Notes under the pieces: generated by a model
What the model was told of the DNA's origin: nothing
The model's database searches: none
What the model saw: only the letters and a program-made list of their open reading frames with translations
Assembly (NCBI GenBank): GCA_029560815.1
Contig: JAKQKF010000331.1
Location: 1-45,718 of the forward strand
Origin: a bacterium
GTDB lineage: Bacteria > KSB1 > UBA2214
Reading direction: 5' to 3'
Length of the DNA stretch: 45,718 nt
Part shown: positions 1 through 8,794 of the stretch, in pieces
Numbering within the stretch: the stretch's first letter is position 1
Layout: each line of letters starts with the position of its first letter
Position numbers and translations under genes: made by a program

Positions 1-277
1 AGTTGGCGCCGTCCCGGCGAGACCAGGCTTCGTCAGGCAGGGTCACAATGGCGATGATGACCGGCGCCTGGACGAACCACGGGCGGTGATAGATGCGGCC
101 CAGTTCGGCCTCACGGCCGCGGGTTTCCAGAACGATGAGCCTGAAAGGCTGGCGGTTGCAGGCCGTGGGCGCAAGATTGGCGGCCTGCAGCACTCTCTCA
201 AGCTTGTCGGGTTCCACCGCATCCGGCTTGTAGGCGCGCACGCTGTACCGGGCATGCAGTAGCGCATCAAATTCCAT
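1..277 (-). CDS. Nitroreductase family protein, 3' part outside the window
   Basis: The reading frame starts at an ATG at 277 with an AGAGGA ribosome site about 7 nt upstream and runs off the window edge without a stop, giving 92 visible residues. The N-terminus (MEFDALLHARYSVRAYKP) followed by a helix ending in LAPTACNRQPFRLIV is the classic FMN-binding start of the nitroreductase/flavin-reductase fold: the RYSVRAY arginines and the NxQP segment contact FMN phosphate in known members. Such enzymes use NAD(P)H to reduce nitro compounds, quinones or flavins, usually as homodimers in the cytosol; the substrate cannot be told. It lies 153 nt downstream of the ABC exporter gene on the same strand, with no clear promoter or terminator in the gap. 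Family confident, function open. Confidence 0.85.
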   Translation of the reverse strand, partial: MEFDALLHARYSVRAYKPDAVEPDKLERVLQAANLAPTACNRQPFRLIVLETRGREAELGRIYHRPWFVQAPVIIAIVTLPDEAWSRRDGAN

Positions 278-430
278 GGATCATCCTCTCTGATTTCTTG
301 ATAGCTGCTTCATACCGACCTTCCATGCTCAAGTCCTTACCTGATGAACCGGCTTTCGGACAGGCCGCATGCAAACAACTCTGACTGTGAACTGCCGATA
401 CCGGTTCGTCCTTCCTCACATTGATCAATT

Positions 431-2374
431 TCAAGATGACTTGTCGCCCGGATCATCCTTGCGGAACTGGGTTTCGTAGAGGGTGGCGTAGAGCCCGCCT
501 TTGGCCAGCAGGATGTCGTGGCTGCCGATTTCGACGATGCGGCCGCGGTCCATAGCCAGGATCATATCGGCCGCCAGAATGGTGCTCAGCCGGTGGGCGA
601 TGACAACGCTGGTGCGGTCGGCCATCACTTTTTCAAGCGCGTCCTGGATCAGGGCTTCGGATTTGCTGTCAAGACTGCTGGTGGCCTCATCGAGCAACAG
701 GATGCGGGGATCTTTAAGAATCACCCGCGCCAGGGCAAGACGTTGTTTTTCCCCGCCGCTGAGCCGGAAGCCCCGTTCCCCGACGATGGTGTCGTAGCCG
801 TCGGGCATCTCGCGGATAAAATCGTGAATATTGGCGATCCGGCACGCCTCCTCCAGCTCCGCCTGCGTGGCATCCAGCTTGGCGTATTGCAGGTTGGTGC
901 GGATGGTGTCATGGAAGAGGTGGGTCTCCTGAGTGACCATGCCGACCTGGCTGGAGAGGGATTCGAGCGTCACTTCGCGCAGGTCATGACCGTCGATGCG
1001 GACGACTCCGGAGGTGGGATCGTAAAGCCGGGGGATGAGGTAGGTAAGGGTGGTCTTGCCGGCTCCGCTCGGACCGACGATGGCCACAATCTGCCCCGGC
1101 TCCGCGCGGAAGGAGATCGCCTCCAGGGCGTTGGCGCGCGCCTGGCTGCGCGGAGCGTCGTCGTCTTCCCGGCTCGCCATCCGGCCGGAGAGCACTCCCG
1201 TCACATTGTCCATGCTGCCGTAGCGGCGTACATCGCTGAGCATATTTTCATCACTGTTGTTGTAACGGAAATAGACATCCTCGAAGAGGATCTCGCCCTG
1301 GACATTTTTCAAGGTCCGGGCGCCCTCGATCTCCGGAATATCGACCGGCAGATCGATCACCTCAAAGACGCGCTCGAAACTGACCATCGAGGTGGCAAAT
1401 TCTACCGGGGCATTGGAGAGCGACTGCAGGGCGCCGTAGAGCTGGTGCAGATAGGAGCCGAAAGCCACGATTGTGCCGATGGTGAAGGCCCCGAGGATAA
1501 CGTAATAGCCGCCCAGGCCGTAGACCAGGGCGGTGCCCACGGCGCTGATCAGGCCGATGATCGCCATGAAGATGGAGCCGGTGAAGGCCCGTTTGACCCC
1601 CAGATCGCGCACCTGCGCCGCGCGCTGCCCGAAGCGGTCGACCTCCAGATGACGGCGGCCGAAGAGTTTGACCAAAAGCGCGCCGCCGATGTTGAGGGTT
1701 TCGTTCATCATCGCATTCATCTGGGCGTTGGCCTCCATCTGGCTGCGAGCGATGTCGCGCAGTTTGTTGCCGAGCAGCCGGGCGGCAAGTATAAAGAGCG
1801 GCATGATGATGACGCTGATCAGCGTCAGCCGCCATTCCAGAGAGAGCATCACCACCAGAACGGCCACCGCCTGGATCAGATGAGTGACGATGCCGACGAT
1901 CGTGCTGCTGATGGCCGTCTGAGCCCCCATCACGTCGTTGTTCAACCGGCTCATCAGCTCGCCGACCTGGGTGTTGGTGAAGAAGCGCAGGGACATGCGC
2001 TGCAGGTTGGCGTAGAGCACCGTGCGCAGGTCGCAGATCACCCCTTCACCCACCCGGGCGTTGAGGCGCCGCTGCGAAACGCCGATGACACCCGAAACGA
2101 CCGGTATCAACAGCAGGCTCAGGGCCAGGATCAGCAGACGATGGAGATCCTTGGCGGGAATGGTCTTGTCGACCAGGTCCCGCATGATCAGCGGGGTCAA
2201 CAGCATCAGACCCGTCTGCGCCAGGATGAGGATCAGGATAGTGACGATCCGCCAGCGGTAGGGTCTGGCAAAATGGAGCACCCGCTTGAGCAGGGACCAG
2301 GTTATTTTCGGTTTTTCATCAGTGGCTTCAATGATGCGGCGTAAACCGCCGCCTCCGCCCATTCTCATCATCAT
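431..2374 (-). CDS. ABC exporter, fused membrane and ATPase domains (MsbA/multidrug type)
   Basis: A 647-residue half-transporter expected to work as a homodimer in the inner membrane, exporting lipid, drug or peptide. Residues about 40-320 hold six hydrophobic segments typical of the type-1 exporter fold. The ATPase domain has Walker A GPSGAGKTT, a Q-loop (VTQETHLF), the signature LSGGEKQR, Walker B ILLLDEATSSLD and the H-loop histidine in IAHRLS. The ATG at 2374 has AAGGA six nt upstream. The N-terminus is odd: three of the first four residues are Met, then a five-glycine run. Between the first strand of the ATPase domain (DVYFRY) and the next (AISFRAEPG) lies a polar insertion of about 45 residues with an acidic EDDD patch, longer than in MsbA; I recall similar insertions in some Chloroflexi/Actinobacteria relatives. 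The substrate is unknown. Confidence 0.93.
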   Translation of the reverse strand: MMMRMGGGGGLRRIIEATDEKPKITWSLLKRVLHFARPYRWRIVTILILILAQTGLMLLTPLIMRDLVDKTIPAKDLHRLLILALSLLLIPVVSGVIGVSQRRLNARVGEGVICDLRTVLYANLQRMSLRFFTNTQVGELMSRLNNDVMGAQTAISSTIVGIVTHLIQAVAVLVVMLSLEWRLTLISVIIMPLFILAARLLGNKLRDIARSQMEANAQMNAMMNETLNIGGALLVKLFGRRHLEVDRFGQRAAQVRDLGVKRAFTGSIFMAIIGLISAVGTALVYGLGGYYVILGAFTIGTIVAFGSYLHQLYGALQSLSNAPVEFATSMVSFERVFEVIDLPVDIPEIEGARTLKNVQGEILFEDVYFRYNNSDENMLSDVRRYGSMDNVTGVLSGRMASREDDDAPRSQARANALEAISFRAEPGQIVAIVGPSGAGKTTLTYLIPRLYDPTSGVVRIDGHDLREVTLESLSSQVGMVTQETHLFHDTIRTNLQYAKLDATQAELEEACRIANIHDFIREMPDGYDTIVGERGFRLSGGEKQRLALARVILKDPRILLLDEATSSLDSKSEALIQDALEKVMADRTSVVIAHRLSTILAADMILAMDRGRIVEIGSHDILLAKGGLYATLYETQFRKDDPGDKSS

Positions 2375-2602
2375 TTCTATTCCTTTGCGTCCAGTTCTGG
2401 AGGGGGATGCCGCTCTCTGCCGGCGGCTGTGAAGCGGCGATTGCTCCGTCAGTCACGGATTATTGCCGGACTCTTGAAAATGCCAGGGGCAGCCTCCTGA
2501 CTGCCGTACCGGACCAAGATACGAAACTTTTACTTAACGGCACAGAAAAAAAACACCGCTATCCGTCCTGACACCCCTGCGTGGACGAAAAAGCGGTTGT
2601 AT

Positions 2603-2630
2603 TTGACGCAGCGGCGCCCTATTTTATCCT
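2603..2630 (+). promoter_or_regulatory. Possible sigma-70 promoter for the DUF1684 lipoprotein gene
   Basis: TTGACG at 2603-2608 and TATCCT at 2625-2630 are separated by 16 nt and sit about 30 nt before the GGAGAGG ribosome site. The boxes are imperfect and were found by eye. Confidence 0.35.
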
Positions 2631-2662
2631 CACAATGGACAATTATTACTGGAGAGGATGAA

Positions 2663-3583
2663 ATGAAAAGAGGATTTGGCCTGGTAGTTTTTTTGATGAC
2701 GGGATGGGTTCTCTCCTGCTCGTCCCCGGGAGACAAGGCGGATGAGGAAGCTTACCGGCGGGAGATCGACGGCTGGCACGCCCGGCGCGTGGCCAATCTC
2801 ACCAAATCCGACGGCTGGCTGAGTCTGGCGGGACGCTTCTGGCTGGAGGAGGGGGAGAACCGCTTCGGCAGCGGGTCGGATAATCCGGTGCGCTTTCCGG
2901 AGGGGAGTGCACCCGCCCGGATGGGCTCCTTTTTTCTCGAAAAGGGTGTCGTGCGCGTCCGTATCCTGCTGGAGGTCATCGTCACCGCAGCCGACAGCAG
3001 CCGGGTGCAGGAGATGATTATGCAGGATGATGCCGCCGGCGCGCCCACAATGCTCTGCTACGGGACCCTCTCGTGGCATGTCATCCGGCGTGGCGACCGC
3101 TACGCCATCCGTCTGCGCGACAGCGCGCACGAAAATCTGACAAACTTTCAGGGCATCGAACGCTACCCCGTCGATCCCGCCTGGCGTCTCAGGGCGAAAT
3201 TTGTCCCCTATGAGCCGGTGAAGAAACTCAGGATCGTCAATGTGGTCGGGCAGGTGGAGGAGCAGCCCTGCCCCGGTGCGCTGCTTTTCACTATCCAGGG
3301 CAAAGAGTACCGCCTGGATCCCCTTGACGAGGGGCCCGGTGAGCCCTTCTTCGTCATCATCGCCGACGAGACCAGCGGCGGGGAGACCTATGGCGGCGGC
3401 CGCTTTCTTTATGTCGAGCGGCCCGATTCCGCGGGCGAGACCATCATCGATTTCAACAAGGCCTACAATCCCCCCTGTTCCTTCACCCCCTACGCGACCT
3501 GTCCCCTGCCGCCGGACCAGAACCGGCTGCCCATCGCGGTCAGGGCCGGAGAGAAGCGCTACCGGGGTGAGGCGGCGCATTAG
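2663..3583 (+). CDS. DUF1684 family lipoprotein
   Basis: A 306-residue protein. The ATG at 2663 is preferred over upstream in-frame codons because GGAGAGG lies just upstream and because it starts a lipoprotein signal: a positively charged start, a hydrophobic run and the lipobox VLSC with Cys19. After the signal comes the motif series I recognise as DUF1684: a WLSLAGRFWLEEGENRFG segment near the N-terminus and, near the C-terminus, DFNKAYNPPCSFTPYATCPLPP. The last part is the most conserved feature of the family. The function of DUF1684 proteins is not established. The gene stands alone, divergent from the ABC exporter and convergent with the ChbG-like deacetylase. The start is well supported; a biochemical role cannot be assigned. 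Confidence 0.85.
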   Translation: MKRGFGLVVFLMTGWVLSCSSPGDKADEEAYRREIDGWHARRVANLTKSDGWLSLAGRFWLEEGENRFGSGSDNPVRFPEGSAPARMGSFFLEKGVVRVRILLEVIVTAADSSRVQEMIMQDDAAGAPTMLCYGTLSWHVIRRGDRYAIRLRDSAHENLTNFQGIERYPVDPAWRLRAKFVPYEPVKKLRIVNVVGQVEEQPCPGALLFTIQGKEYRLDPLDEGPGEPFFVIIADETSGGETYGGGRFLYVERPDSAGETIIDFNKAYNPPCSFTPYATCPLPPDQNRLPIAVRAGEKRYRGEAAH

Positions 3584-3639
3584 GCCCCTGGCGCATCCAG
3601 CAGCAGAGCGCATTCCATTGACTATGAGCCCCGGCGCGA

Positions 3640-4539
3640 TCAGTAATCGCTTTCCACCGGGGCTTTCATATTTTCCAGACCCACCTCCTTGACGAGATCG
3701 CGGTATGTGATCAGGCGGATCCCTCCGGCCTGCACGGCACTCCTCAGCTCATCCGAGCAGAGCGCATTCAGCTCGGCGTGGCGATGACGGCTCATCTCCA
3801 CCAGTCCGAAGGAATTCAGGTCAGTGAGGGCGCCCATCTCCGGGGTCTCCAGGCCGATGTGAAAGACCGCCAGCGAAATGCTCTCCGCTTCGAGGCGGCT
3901 GACGATCGCCGCCAGGCTGTCGGTTTTGGCCTCCGGCCGCACCGCATAGATGCTTTTAGCATCGATCTCCCCCAGATAGCGTGAAATTCCGAGGTGATAC
4001 TCTTTCGCCAGTTTTTCCACCAGGTCGCGCAGTTCCGGTGTTGAAACCGCCGTCCCCATATGATAATCGATATAGTCGATGCGCAGGCCGGAGCGCAGGC
4101 CGCGCTCGATCTGGGCGCGCAGCTCGATTTCGACCTCTTCAGTTTTGGGGCGGTTGGCGAAAAACCGATCCCTGGAGGGAAAAAAGTGGCCGCAGCTGTC
4201 GACCAGGCTGGGGACGGAGCCGGCTCCAGCCACCGGTCCCCAGCGGTAGTTTTTCCACTCCGCGTTCAGGGTGAGGTGGACCCCCACCGCGATTTCGGGA
4301 TGCTCTTTCAGGATTGCGACGCCCTCCTGATACCAGGGGCAGACGAACATCACCGAGGCGGAGAAGGGGATCTTTTTCTCGAGGAGCTGCTGCGCCGCCA
4401 TGTTGACGGTGTGGCACATGCCGATGTCGTCGCAGCGGATCATCAGCTGGGGGGGCTCGATGACGGCTGTATCGGCCGGCTGCGCCTGAACAATCCCAAA
4501 CCATACCAGCATCGCCCACAATAGAATTGCCTTTTTCAT
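3640..4539 (-). CDS. Secreted ChbG/HpnK (YdjC-like) carbohydrate deacetylase
   Basis: A 299-residue protein from the ATG at 4539. An upstream in-frame TTG at 4584 would put 15 charged residues before the signal peptide and is less likely. The N-terminus has a signal peptide (MKKAILLWAMLVWFGIVQAQ). The mature part begins with MIRCDDIGMCHTVN, where the Asp pair (about D37/D38) is the family's metal and catalytic site. GVHLTLNAEW supplies a conserved His (about H88) and IDYIDYHMG a second His, the usual YdjC metal ligands. Known members remove N-acetyl groups from chito-oligosaccharides or hopanoid sugars. Most are cytosolic, so an exported copy suggests action on periplasmic or external amino sugars; that is inference. 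A GGAAAA element lies about 8 nt upstream. The next gene upstream is divergent. Confidence 0.88.
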   Translation of the reverse strand: MKKAILLWAMLVWFGIVQAQPADTAVIEPPQLMIRCDDIGMCHTVNMAAQQLLEKKIPFSASVMFVCPWYQEGVAILKEHPEIAVGVHLTLNAEWKNYRWGPVAGAGSVPSLVDSCGHFFPSRDRFFANRPKTEEVEIELRAQIERGLRSGLRIDYIDYHMGTAVSTPELRDLVEKLAKEYHLGISRYLGEIDAKSIYAVRPEAKTDSLAAIVSRLEAESISLAVFHIGLETPEMGALTDLNSFGLVEMSRHRHAELNALCSDELRSAVQAGGIRLITYRDLVKEVGLENMKAPVESDY

Positions 4540-4733
4540 CTCCGGTTTTCCTTTGTCTAATAGGGATGTACTCTCCTGCTCCAATATAAGAGTTTATTCG
4601 TACAATTTCAGTAAAAACTTTGGCATCTAGGCCGGCGCGGATGGCGCAGTGCTTCTGAAAAAGTGTGCAGCTCGGCCGAATAAAAAGGGGGAAAGAAAGC
4701 TGGTCCGACGGACGTGCCGGCGCATGATTCCCC

Positions 4734-4762
4734 TTGCTTGCGATGCAGCGATTTTGTATACT
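4734..4762 (+). promoter_or_regulatory. Sigma-70-like promoter for the P1 peptidase gene
   Basis: TTGCTT at 4734-4739, a 17-nt spacer and TATACT at 4757-4762, about 38 nt upstream of the ATG. The spacing is ideal and the -10 box is close to consensus. Confidence 0.6.
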
Positions 4763-4799
4763 AGAATCCAGTGTAACCTGAACAACCGGGAGATCAGGG

Positions 4800-5954
4800 A
4801 TGCAAAATTGTATGCTTCTGCCATTGCTCTTTTTCTGGGCTGCCGGCCTGATTTTCACCGCCTCCGCGAGCGCAGCGGAGCGGCCGCGGGCGCGCGATCT
4901 GGGCATCGTCGTCGGCGCGCTCGAACCCGGCCCGCTCAACGCGATCACTGATGTTCCCGGGGTGCAGGTCGGCCAGACCACGCTCATCCGCGGGGATTCG
5001 GTGCGCACCGGGGTGACGGTGATCCTGCCGCATGCCGGCAATCTTTATGAAAACCGCGTGCCGGCGGCGGTGGCAGTGGGCAACGGCTACGGCAAGCTGG
5101 CCGGATCCACCCAGGTTGCCGAACTCGGCGAACTCGAGAGCCCGATCGCCCTGACCAACACCCTCAGCGTCTGGCGGGTGGCGGAAGCCCTCGCCCGGTG
5201 GATGCTCAGCCAGCCCGGCATGGAAAAGGTGCGCTCGATCAATCCGGTGGTCGCCGAGACCAACGACGGCTGGGCGCTCAACGCGATTCGCTCCTTTCCG
5301 GTGGCCTCTGAAGATTTGGTGGCGGCTCTGGAGAACGCCTCGGACGGCGCAGTGGCCGAGGGCTCGGTCGGCGCCGGCACCGGCACCGTGGCCTTTGAGT
5401 GGAAGGGCGGCATCGGCACCAGTTCGCGCCTCATTCCCAACCAGCCCTGGCGTCTCGGGGTGCTGGTGCAGTCCAATTTCGGCCGCTGGCAGGATCTGAC
5501 CATCGCGGGCGTGCCGGTGGGCCGGGAGCTAGGGCGCGGCGGGGTTCATCCCCATGTCGGCAAGGAGGCGGACGGCTCGATCGTCGTCGTGATCGCTACC
5601 GACGCCCCGCTCTCCGATCGCAATCTGCAGCGGCTGGCCGCCCGCGCCCTGCTCGGCATCGCCCGGACCGGCGGCTTTGCTTCCAACGGCTCAGGCGATT
5701 ATGTCATCGCCTTCTCGACCCACCCCGGCGTCCGCCGCGACGCGCGTCGCAGCGCGGCGGAGGCGACCGCTGACCATGAAGTCGGCAACAGCGAGATGAA
5801 CCCGCTCTTTGAGGCGGCCGTCGATGCCACCGTCGAGGCGATCTATAACTCTCTGCTGCGCGCCACCACGCAGTCCGGCGCCCATGCCACTGTCGAAGCC
5901 CTGCCGATCGACGAGGTCAAGGCGATCCTGGCCCGACACGGGATCATCAGGTGA
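4800..5954 (+). CDS. P1 family self-cleaving aminopeptidase (DmpA/BapA type), exported
   Basis: A 384-residue member of peptidase family S58/P1 (DmpA, beta-aminopeptidase BapA). These Ntn-like enzymes cut themselves between Gly and Ser to give two subunits, and the new N-terminal Ser is the nucleophile. Visible here are a signal peptide of about 26 residues (ending SASAAE), the family start NAITDVPGVQVGQTT, the Asn-rich core (TNTLSVW, VVAETNDGWLN-like) and the cleavage site EADGS-IVVVIATDAPL with Gly259-Ser260, followed by the conserved LARRA-type helix (AARALLGIARTG). Length is normal for DmpA. Substrates in known members are N-terminal D-Ala, Gly or beta-amino acids; which applies here cannot be read. 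A signal peptide is known in some BapA enzymes. ATG 4800 follows GGGAGATCAGGG. Confidence 0.92.
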   Translation: MQNCMLLPLLFFWAAGLIFTASASAAERPRARDLGIVVGALEPGPLNAITDVPGVQVGQTTLIRGDSVRTGVTVILPHAGNLYENRVPAAVAVGNGYGKLAGSTQVAELGELESPIALTNTLSVWRVAEALARWMLSQPGMEKVRSINPVVAETNDGWALNAIRSFPVASEDLVAALENASDGAVAEGSVGAGTGTVAFEWKGGIGTSSRLIPNQPWRLGVLVQSNFGRWQDLTIAGVPVGRELGRGGVHPHVGKEADGSIVVVIATDAPLSDRNLQRLAARALLGIARTGGFASNGSGDYVIAFSTHPGVRRDARRSAAEATADHEVGNSEMNPLFEAAVDATVEAIYNSLLRATTQSGAHATVEALPIDEVKAILARHGIIR

Positions 5955-5977
5955 AGAGAGGGGGGTGTAAAAGGAGA

Positions 5978-5998
5978 GGGCCGCTCGCAGCGGCCCTA
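5978..5998 (-). repeat. REP-like palindrome with GTAG head
   Basis: On the minus strand GTAG is followed by a perfect 8-bp stem (arm AGCGGCCC at 5989-5996 on plus) around a CGC loop. It lies in the 58-nt convergent gap between the P1 peptidase gene and the agmatinase gene and has no T-tract, so it is not a typical terminator. The GTAG head plus GC-rich stem resembles bacterial REP elements, and a similar unit lies at 28204-28230. Confidence 0.4.
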
Positions 5999-6012
5999 CA
6001 GGTCAGGAATAT

Positions 6013-6939
6013 CTATTTGAAGAGCGGCCCGGCCGGCTTCTCCGGCCAGCTCAATTTGCCCCGCGCCACTTCGGCGGCGAGCTTGAAGCCGAGCATCTTG
6101 TAGGCGAGACGGGCACTGCAAAAAGCTGAATTGCGGTCCGCCTCGTCATAGGCCAGTTCGACCAGGTCGAATCCCACCACATTTTTCCGCATAAAAATCT
6201 TTTCCAGCAGTTCCAGCGCTTCATCCCAGGTAAAGCCCCCCGGCTCGGGCGTGCCGGTGGTATGGATGACGCTCAGGTCGAAGGCGTCGAGGTCCACGGT
6301 GACGAAGACCGGATCGGGCAGGGCCGTCAGGGCCGCGTCGAGATCAAAGCCTCCCTTGCGATAGTCGTGCATGGTGATGACCGGCCAGTTATGGGCGGCG
6401 ATAGCCTGCGCCTCCTCGATGCATTGGGCGCGGATGCCGAGCTGCAGAGCGTGCGGCGTCATCTCGCGGATGCGCGCCATGACGCTGGCGTGGCTGAGGC
6501 GGCTGCCCTCGTACTCCTCGCGCAGGTCGGAATGGGCGTCGAGCTGGATGCAGGAGAGGCGGCCATGCTTCTCGAGCAGGGCCCTGAAGAAGCCGCTGGA
6601 GATGGAGTGGTCCCCGCCGAGGACGACGACGAACTTGTCATCCTGGAGCAGGGCCCGGGTTTTTTCGTAGAGGGTATTGACCATCCCTTCGGGATTTTTC
6701 GGGATGGCCGGCGCGGCGAGGGTGGCGATGCCCATACGAAAGGGTTCGGCTTTGAGGACCTCATCGTAGAATTCAACATAGGCAGAGGCCTGGAGGATTG
6801 CCTTGGGGGCGGCGCCGGTGCCATGGCCGTAGGAGACGCCGCCCTCGTAGGGGAAGGGGAGGATGGCGGCCGCGGCGGTGGCGTATTCGCAGAACTCTTG
6901 TTCCGGGGCGAGAAAGGGGGTGTTGTTCAGTTTCATCAT
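6013..6939 (-). CDS. speB: Agmatinase (ureohydrolase family)
   Basis: A 308-residue manganese ureohydrolase, most likely splitting agmatine into putrescine and urea. The two-metal site is complete: GGDHS (H111), DAHSD (D134, H136, D138) and VDLDAFD (D216, D218), followed by the family segment TGTPEPGG. The lack of arginase-type features and the operon partners, an arginine decarboxylase and a polyamine-transferase homologue, favour agmatinase over arginase. The ATG at 6939 overlaps the stop of the upstream gene as ATGA, so translation is probably coupled; a second ATG follows directly at 6936. It is the last gene of a three-gene operon on the minus strand. Confidence 0.93.
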   Translation of the reverse strand: MMKLNNTPFLAPEQEFCEYATAAAAILPFPYEGGVSYGHGTGAAPKAILQASAYVEFYDEVLKAEPFRMGIATLAAPAIPKNPEGMVNTLYEKTRALLQDDKFVVVLGGDHSISSGFFRALLEKHGRLSCIQLDAHSDLREEYEGSRLSHASVMARIREMTPHALQLGIRAQCIEEAQAIAAHNWPVITMHDYRKGGFDLDAALTALPDPVFVTVDLDAFDLSVIHTTGTPEPGGFTWDEALELLEKIFMRKNVVGFDLVELAYDEADRNSAFCSARLAYKMLGFKLAAEVARGKLSWPEKPAGPLFK

Positions 6940-8006
6940 GCGCCCGCCAGTTTTTCGATGAGGGCCGGCATGCGGCCGACGATCTGTTTGTGTGGACGGT
7001 CCTGGCATTGATCGAGGGCGAAAGCGGTCAGGATCGGAAAGATGACCGAGTATTCGCCCCAGATCTGCACCAGCTTGTCGTCGCCGGTGGAGCGGTATTT
7101 GCCCCAGGTGACCGCTTCGCTGAAGGTGCAGGAGGAGAGGCTGCCCTCACGCTCGACGGCGGTGCCGATCTGCAGCCCACGGTCGGCGCCCTCGAAATCA
7201 ACCCCGAGGATCTGGCTGATAGTGGGGCCGGTCTGCTGGATAAAATTCTTGGGTCCGCCACCGCCCAGCTCGACAAAGCCGGTGCCGTTGGCGCCGTAGC
7301 TGATCGCCGCGGAGTCGAAGATATCCCTCTGGCCGGAGATGATCACAGGATAGCCCTCGCGGTCGGTGCGGGCCAGGTTCATGGCGATGGAGTGGTTGGA
7401 GAGCGAGTCCCAGAAGATGGGCACCCCGGCGCGGGCGGCGACGGCGACGAAGCTCAATTCGGGATGGGGAGCGTTTTCGGCGACCCAGAGGCCCATCTCG
7501 TAGTTGAACTCCCAGCTGCTCAGGGTCTTGCCCTTGAGGCGGTCATAGCGTTCGACGACAAAACGGCGGATGATCTCATCCTGGGCTTCGAGGGTCTCCT
7601 TTTCGCGGATGCCGATGTCGTAGATGCGGGTATCCCCGGAGGCGCGCAGTTCGTCGTCGTTGGCCAGCGGGCTGATCGCCTTGACCGGCAGGCTGAAGGC
7701 GAAGTGGAGGTCGTGATAGACCTGGGCGCCGGTTGAGCAGATGATGTCGATGAATCCGGCTTCGAGCAGGGAGATGACCATACCGCCCATGCCGCCGGCG
7801 ATGCCGGCCCCGGCAATGCCGAGCCAGATGGTATCGCCGTCGTGGACCATGCGCTTGAAGAGGTGGGCGCCGCGGTAGACGTTGCGGGCCTCGAAAGAGG
7901 TGGCTCCCAGGGCCTCGACGAATTCGGAGATATTCTGGTTGCGCTTGACGCGGGCCGGGACGATGTCCGGCGCGTCATGAAAGTAGGAGGGTCGATGAAG
8001 ATGCAT
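6936..8006 (-). CDS. Deoxyhypusine synthase-like protein (probable homospermidine/aminobutyl transferase)
   Basis: A 356-residue member of the deoxyhypusine synthase family. The NAD-binding and active-site features are present: GIAGAGIAGGMG, DIICSTGAQVYHDLH, and the catalytic loop LGGGGPKNF with Lys253, which forms the imine intermediate in eukaryotic enzymes. Eukaryotic and archaeal members modify initiation factor 5A, which bacteria lack, so bacterial homologues are thought to move an aminobutyl group between small amines, for example making homospermidine from putrescine. The neighbours fit this: an arginine decarboxylase upstream and an agmatinase downstream (ATGA overlap) would feed it putrescine. 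No spermidine synthase or SAM decarboxylase is in the window. ATG 8006 has GGGAG close upstream. The family is certain, the exact product inferred. Confidence 0.9.
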   Translation of the reverse strand: MHLHRPSYFHDAPDIVPARVKRNQNISEFVEALGATSFEARNVYRGAHLFKRMVHDGDTIWLGIAGAGIAGGMGGMVISLLEAGFIDIICSTGAQVYHDLHFAFSLPVKAISPLANDDELRASGDTRIYDIGIREKETLEAQDEIIRRFVVERYDRLKGKTLSSWEFNYEMGLWVAENAPHPELSFVAVAARAGVPIFWDSLSNHSIAMNLARTDREGYPVIISGQRDIFDSAAISYGANGTGFVELGGGGPKNFIQQTGPTISQILGVDFEGADRGLQIGTAVEREGSLSSCTFSEAVTWGKYRSTGDDKLVQIWGEYSVIFPILTAFALDQCQDRPHKQIVGRMPALIEKLAGA

Positions 8007-8133
8007 AGGCTCCCTTGCAGGTTAGATAAAGTCAGGACGGCGGAGATGACATGTGACCGGAAACGAGAATGGCGCGCGCCGGAGGCTGTCCGGTGGAGGC
8101 GCCATCAATCATTAACACCCTGTGCGGAGCGTC

Positions 8134-8700
8134 CTATTCCAGAATCAGGACGGCGGCGGCCAGAACGGTGGTCCAGAGACCGCCCTTGTGTCCCTCGGCC
8201 GACTGGCAGATGCTGCGGCTGACGAAATTGTTTTTCTGATCGACCTTGTACTCTTTCTTGCGTTCGTCCCAGGCCACCTCGGGATCGAGCTCGATACCGA
8301 GGGTGGAGGCGAGCATGGTGGCGGCGAGGTCCTCGGCGAAATCGGCCGACTTTTTCATGGTTTCGCCAAAGCCGTGGTGCTCGCTGAGGTAGCCGTACTG
8401 GTTGGAGTCCTTGGGGGTGGCCAGACCGATGGCGGCCGAAATCAGGCGGTTGGGCTCGCAGGTGGCTTCGCGGGCCATGACGACAAAAGTGATCTGCCCG
8501 GGCGAGAGCAGCTTGATGCCCTGGGCGCGGCTGACGATCTTGCAGTCGGGCGGGAAGATGGACGAGACCAGGACCAGGTTGCAGACCTCGATGTCGGCGT
8601 CACGAAGGGCAAGCTCAAAGCTCTGCAGCTTGTTCTTGTGATAGCCGACGCCCTTGGTGAAGAACATGCGTTTCGGAACCAGCGGATTTGTTTTATTCAA
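8134..8700 (-). CDS. pdaD: Pyruvoyl-dependent arginine decarboxylase
   Basis: A 188-residue proenzyme that converts arginine to agmatine with a pyruvoyl group made from its own chain. The cleavage site is visible in [10 protein letters not shown]: the break between Ser46 and Ser47 gives a short beta and a longer alpha subunit, and Ser47 becomes the pyruvoyl cofactor. Further family marks are KGVGYHKN near the N-terminus, a VMAREAT-type strand and an [20 protein letters not shown] helix near the C-terminus. The start is a TTG at 8700, chosen because GGAGG lies 9 nt upstream; the next in-frame ATG (residue 12) has no ribosome site. It is the first gene of the polyamine operon, with 127 nt before the next gene. 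The family is common in archaea and scattered in bacteria. Confidence 0.93.
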   Translation of the reverse strand: MNKTNPLVPKRMFFTKGVGYHKNKLQSFELALRDADIEVCNLVLVSSIFPPDCKIVSRAQGIKLLSPGQITFVVMAREATCEPNRLISAAIGLATPKDSNQYGYLSEHHGFGETMKKSADFAEDLAATMLASTLGIELDPEVAWDERKKEYKVDQKNNFVSRSICQSAEGHKGGLWTTVLAAAVLILE

Positions 8701-8794
8701 TTCAGGTTTCCTCCAAACGGATTGATGTGATACATATACCGCCCCGGCCGGGAACTACTCCGGGCTTGACTATGGGGCGTTTGACGGCTGCAGC

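Noticed and set aside
518..2344. Long plus-strand open frame opposite the ABC exporter
   Set aside because: It is antisense to a gene with all ABC motifs; the protein it would make is low-complexity and has no family features. GC-rich codon bias explains it.
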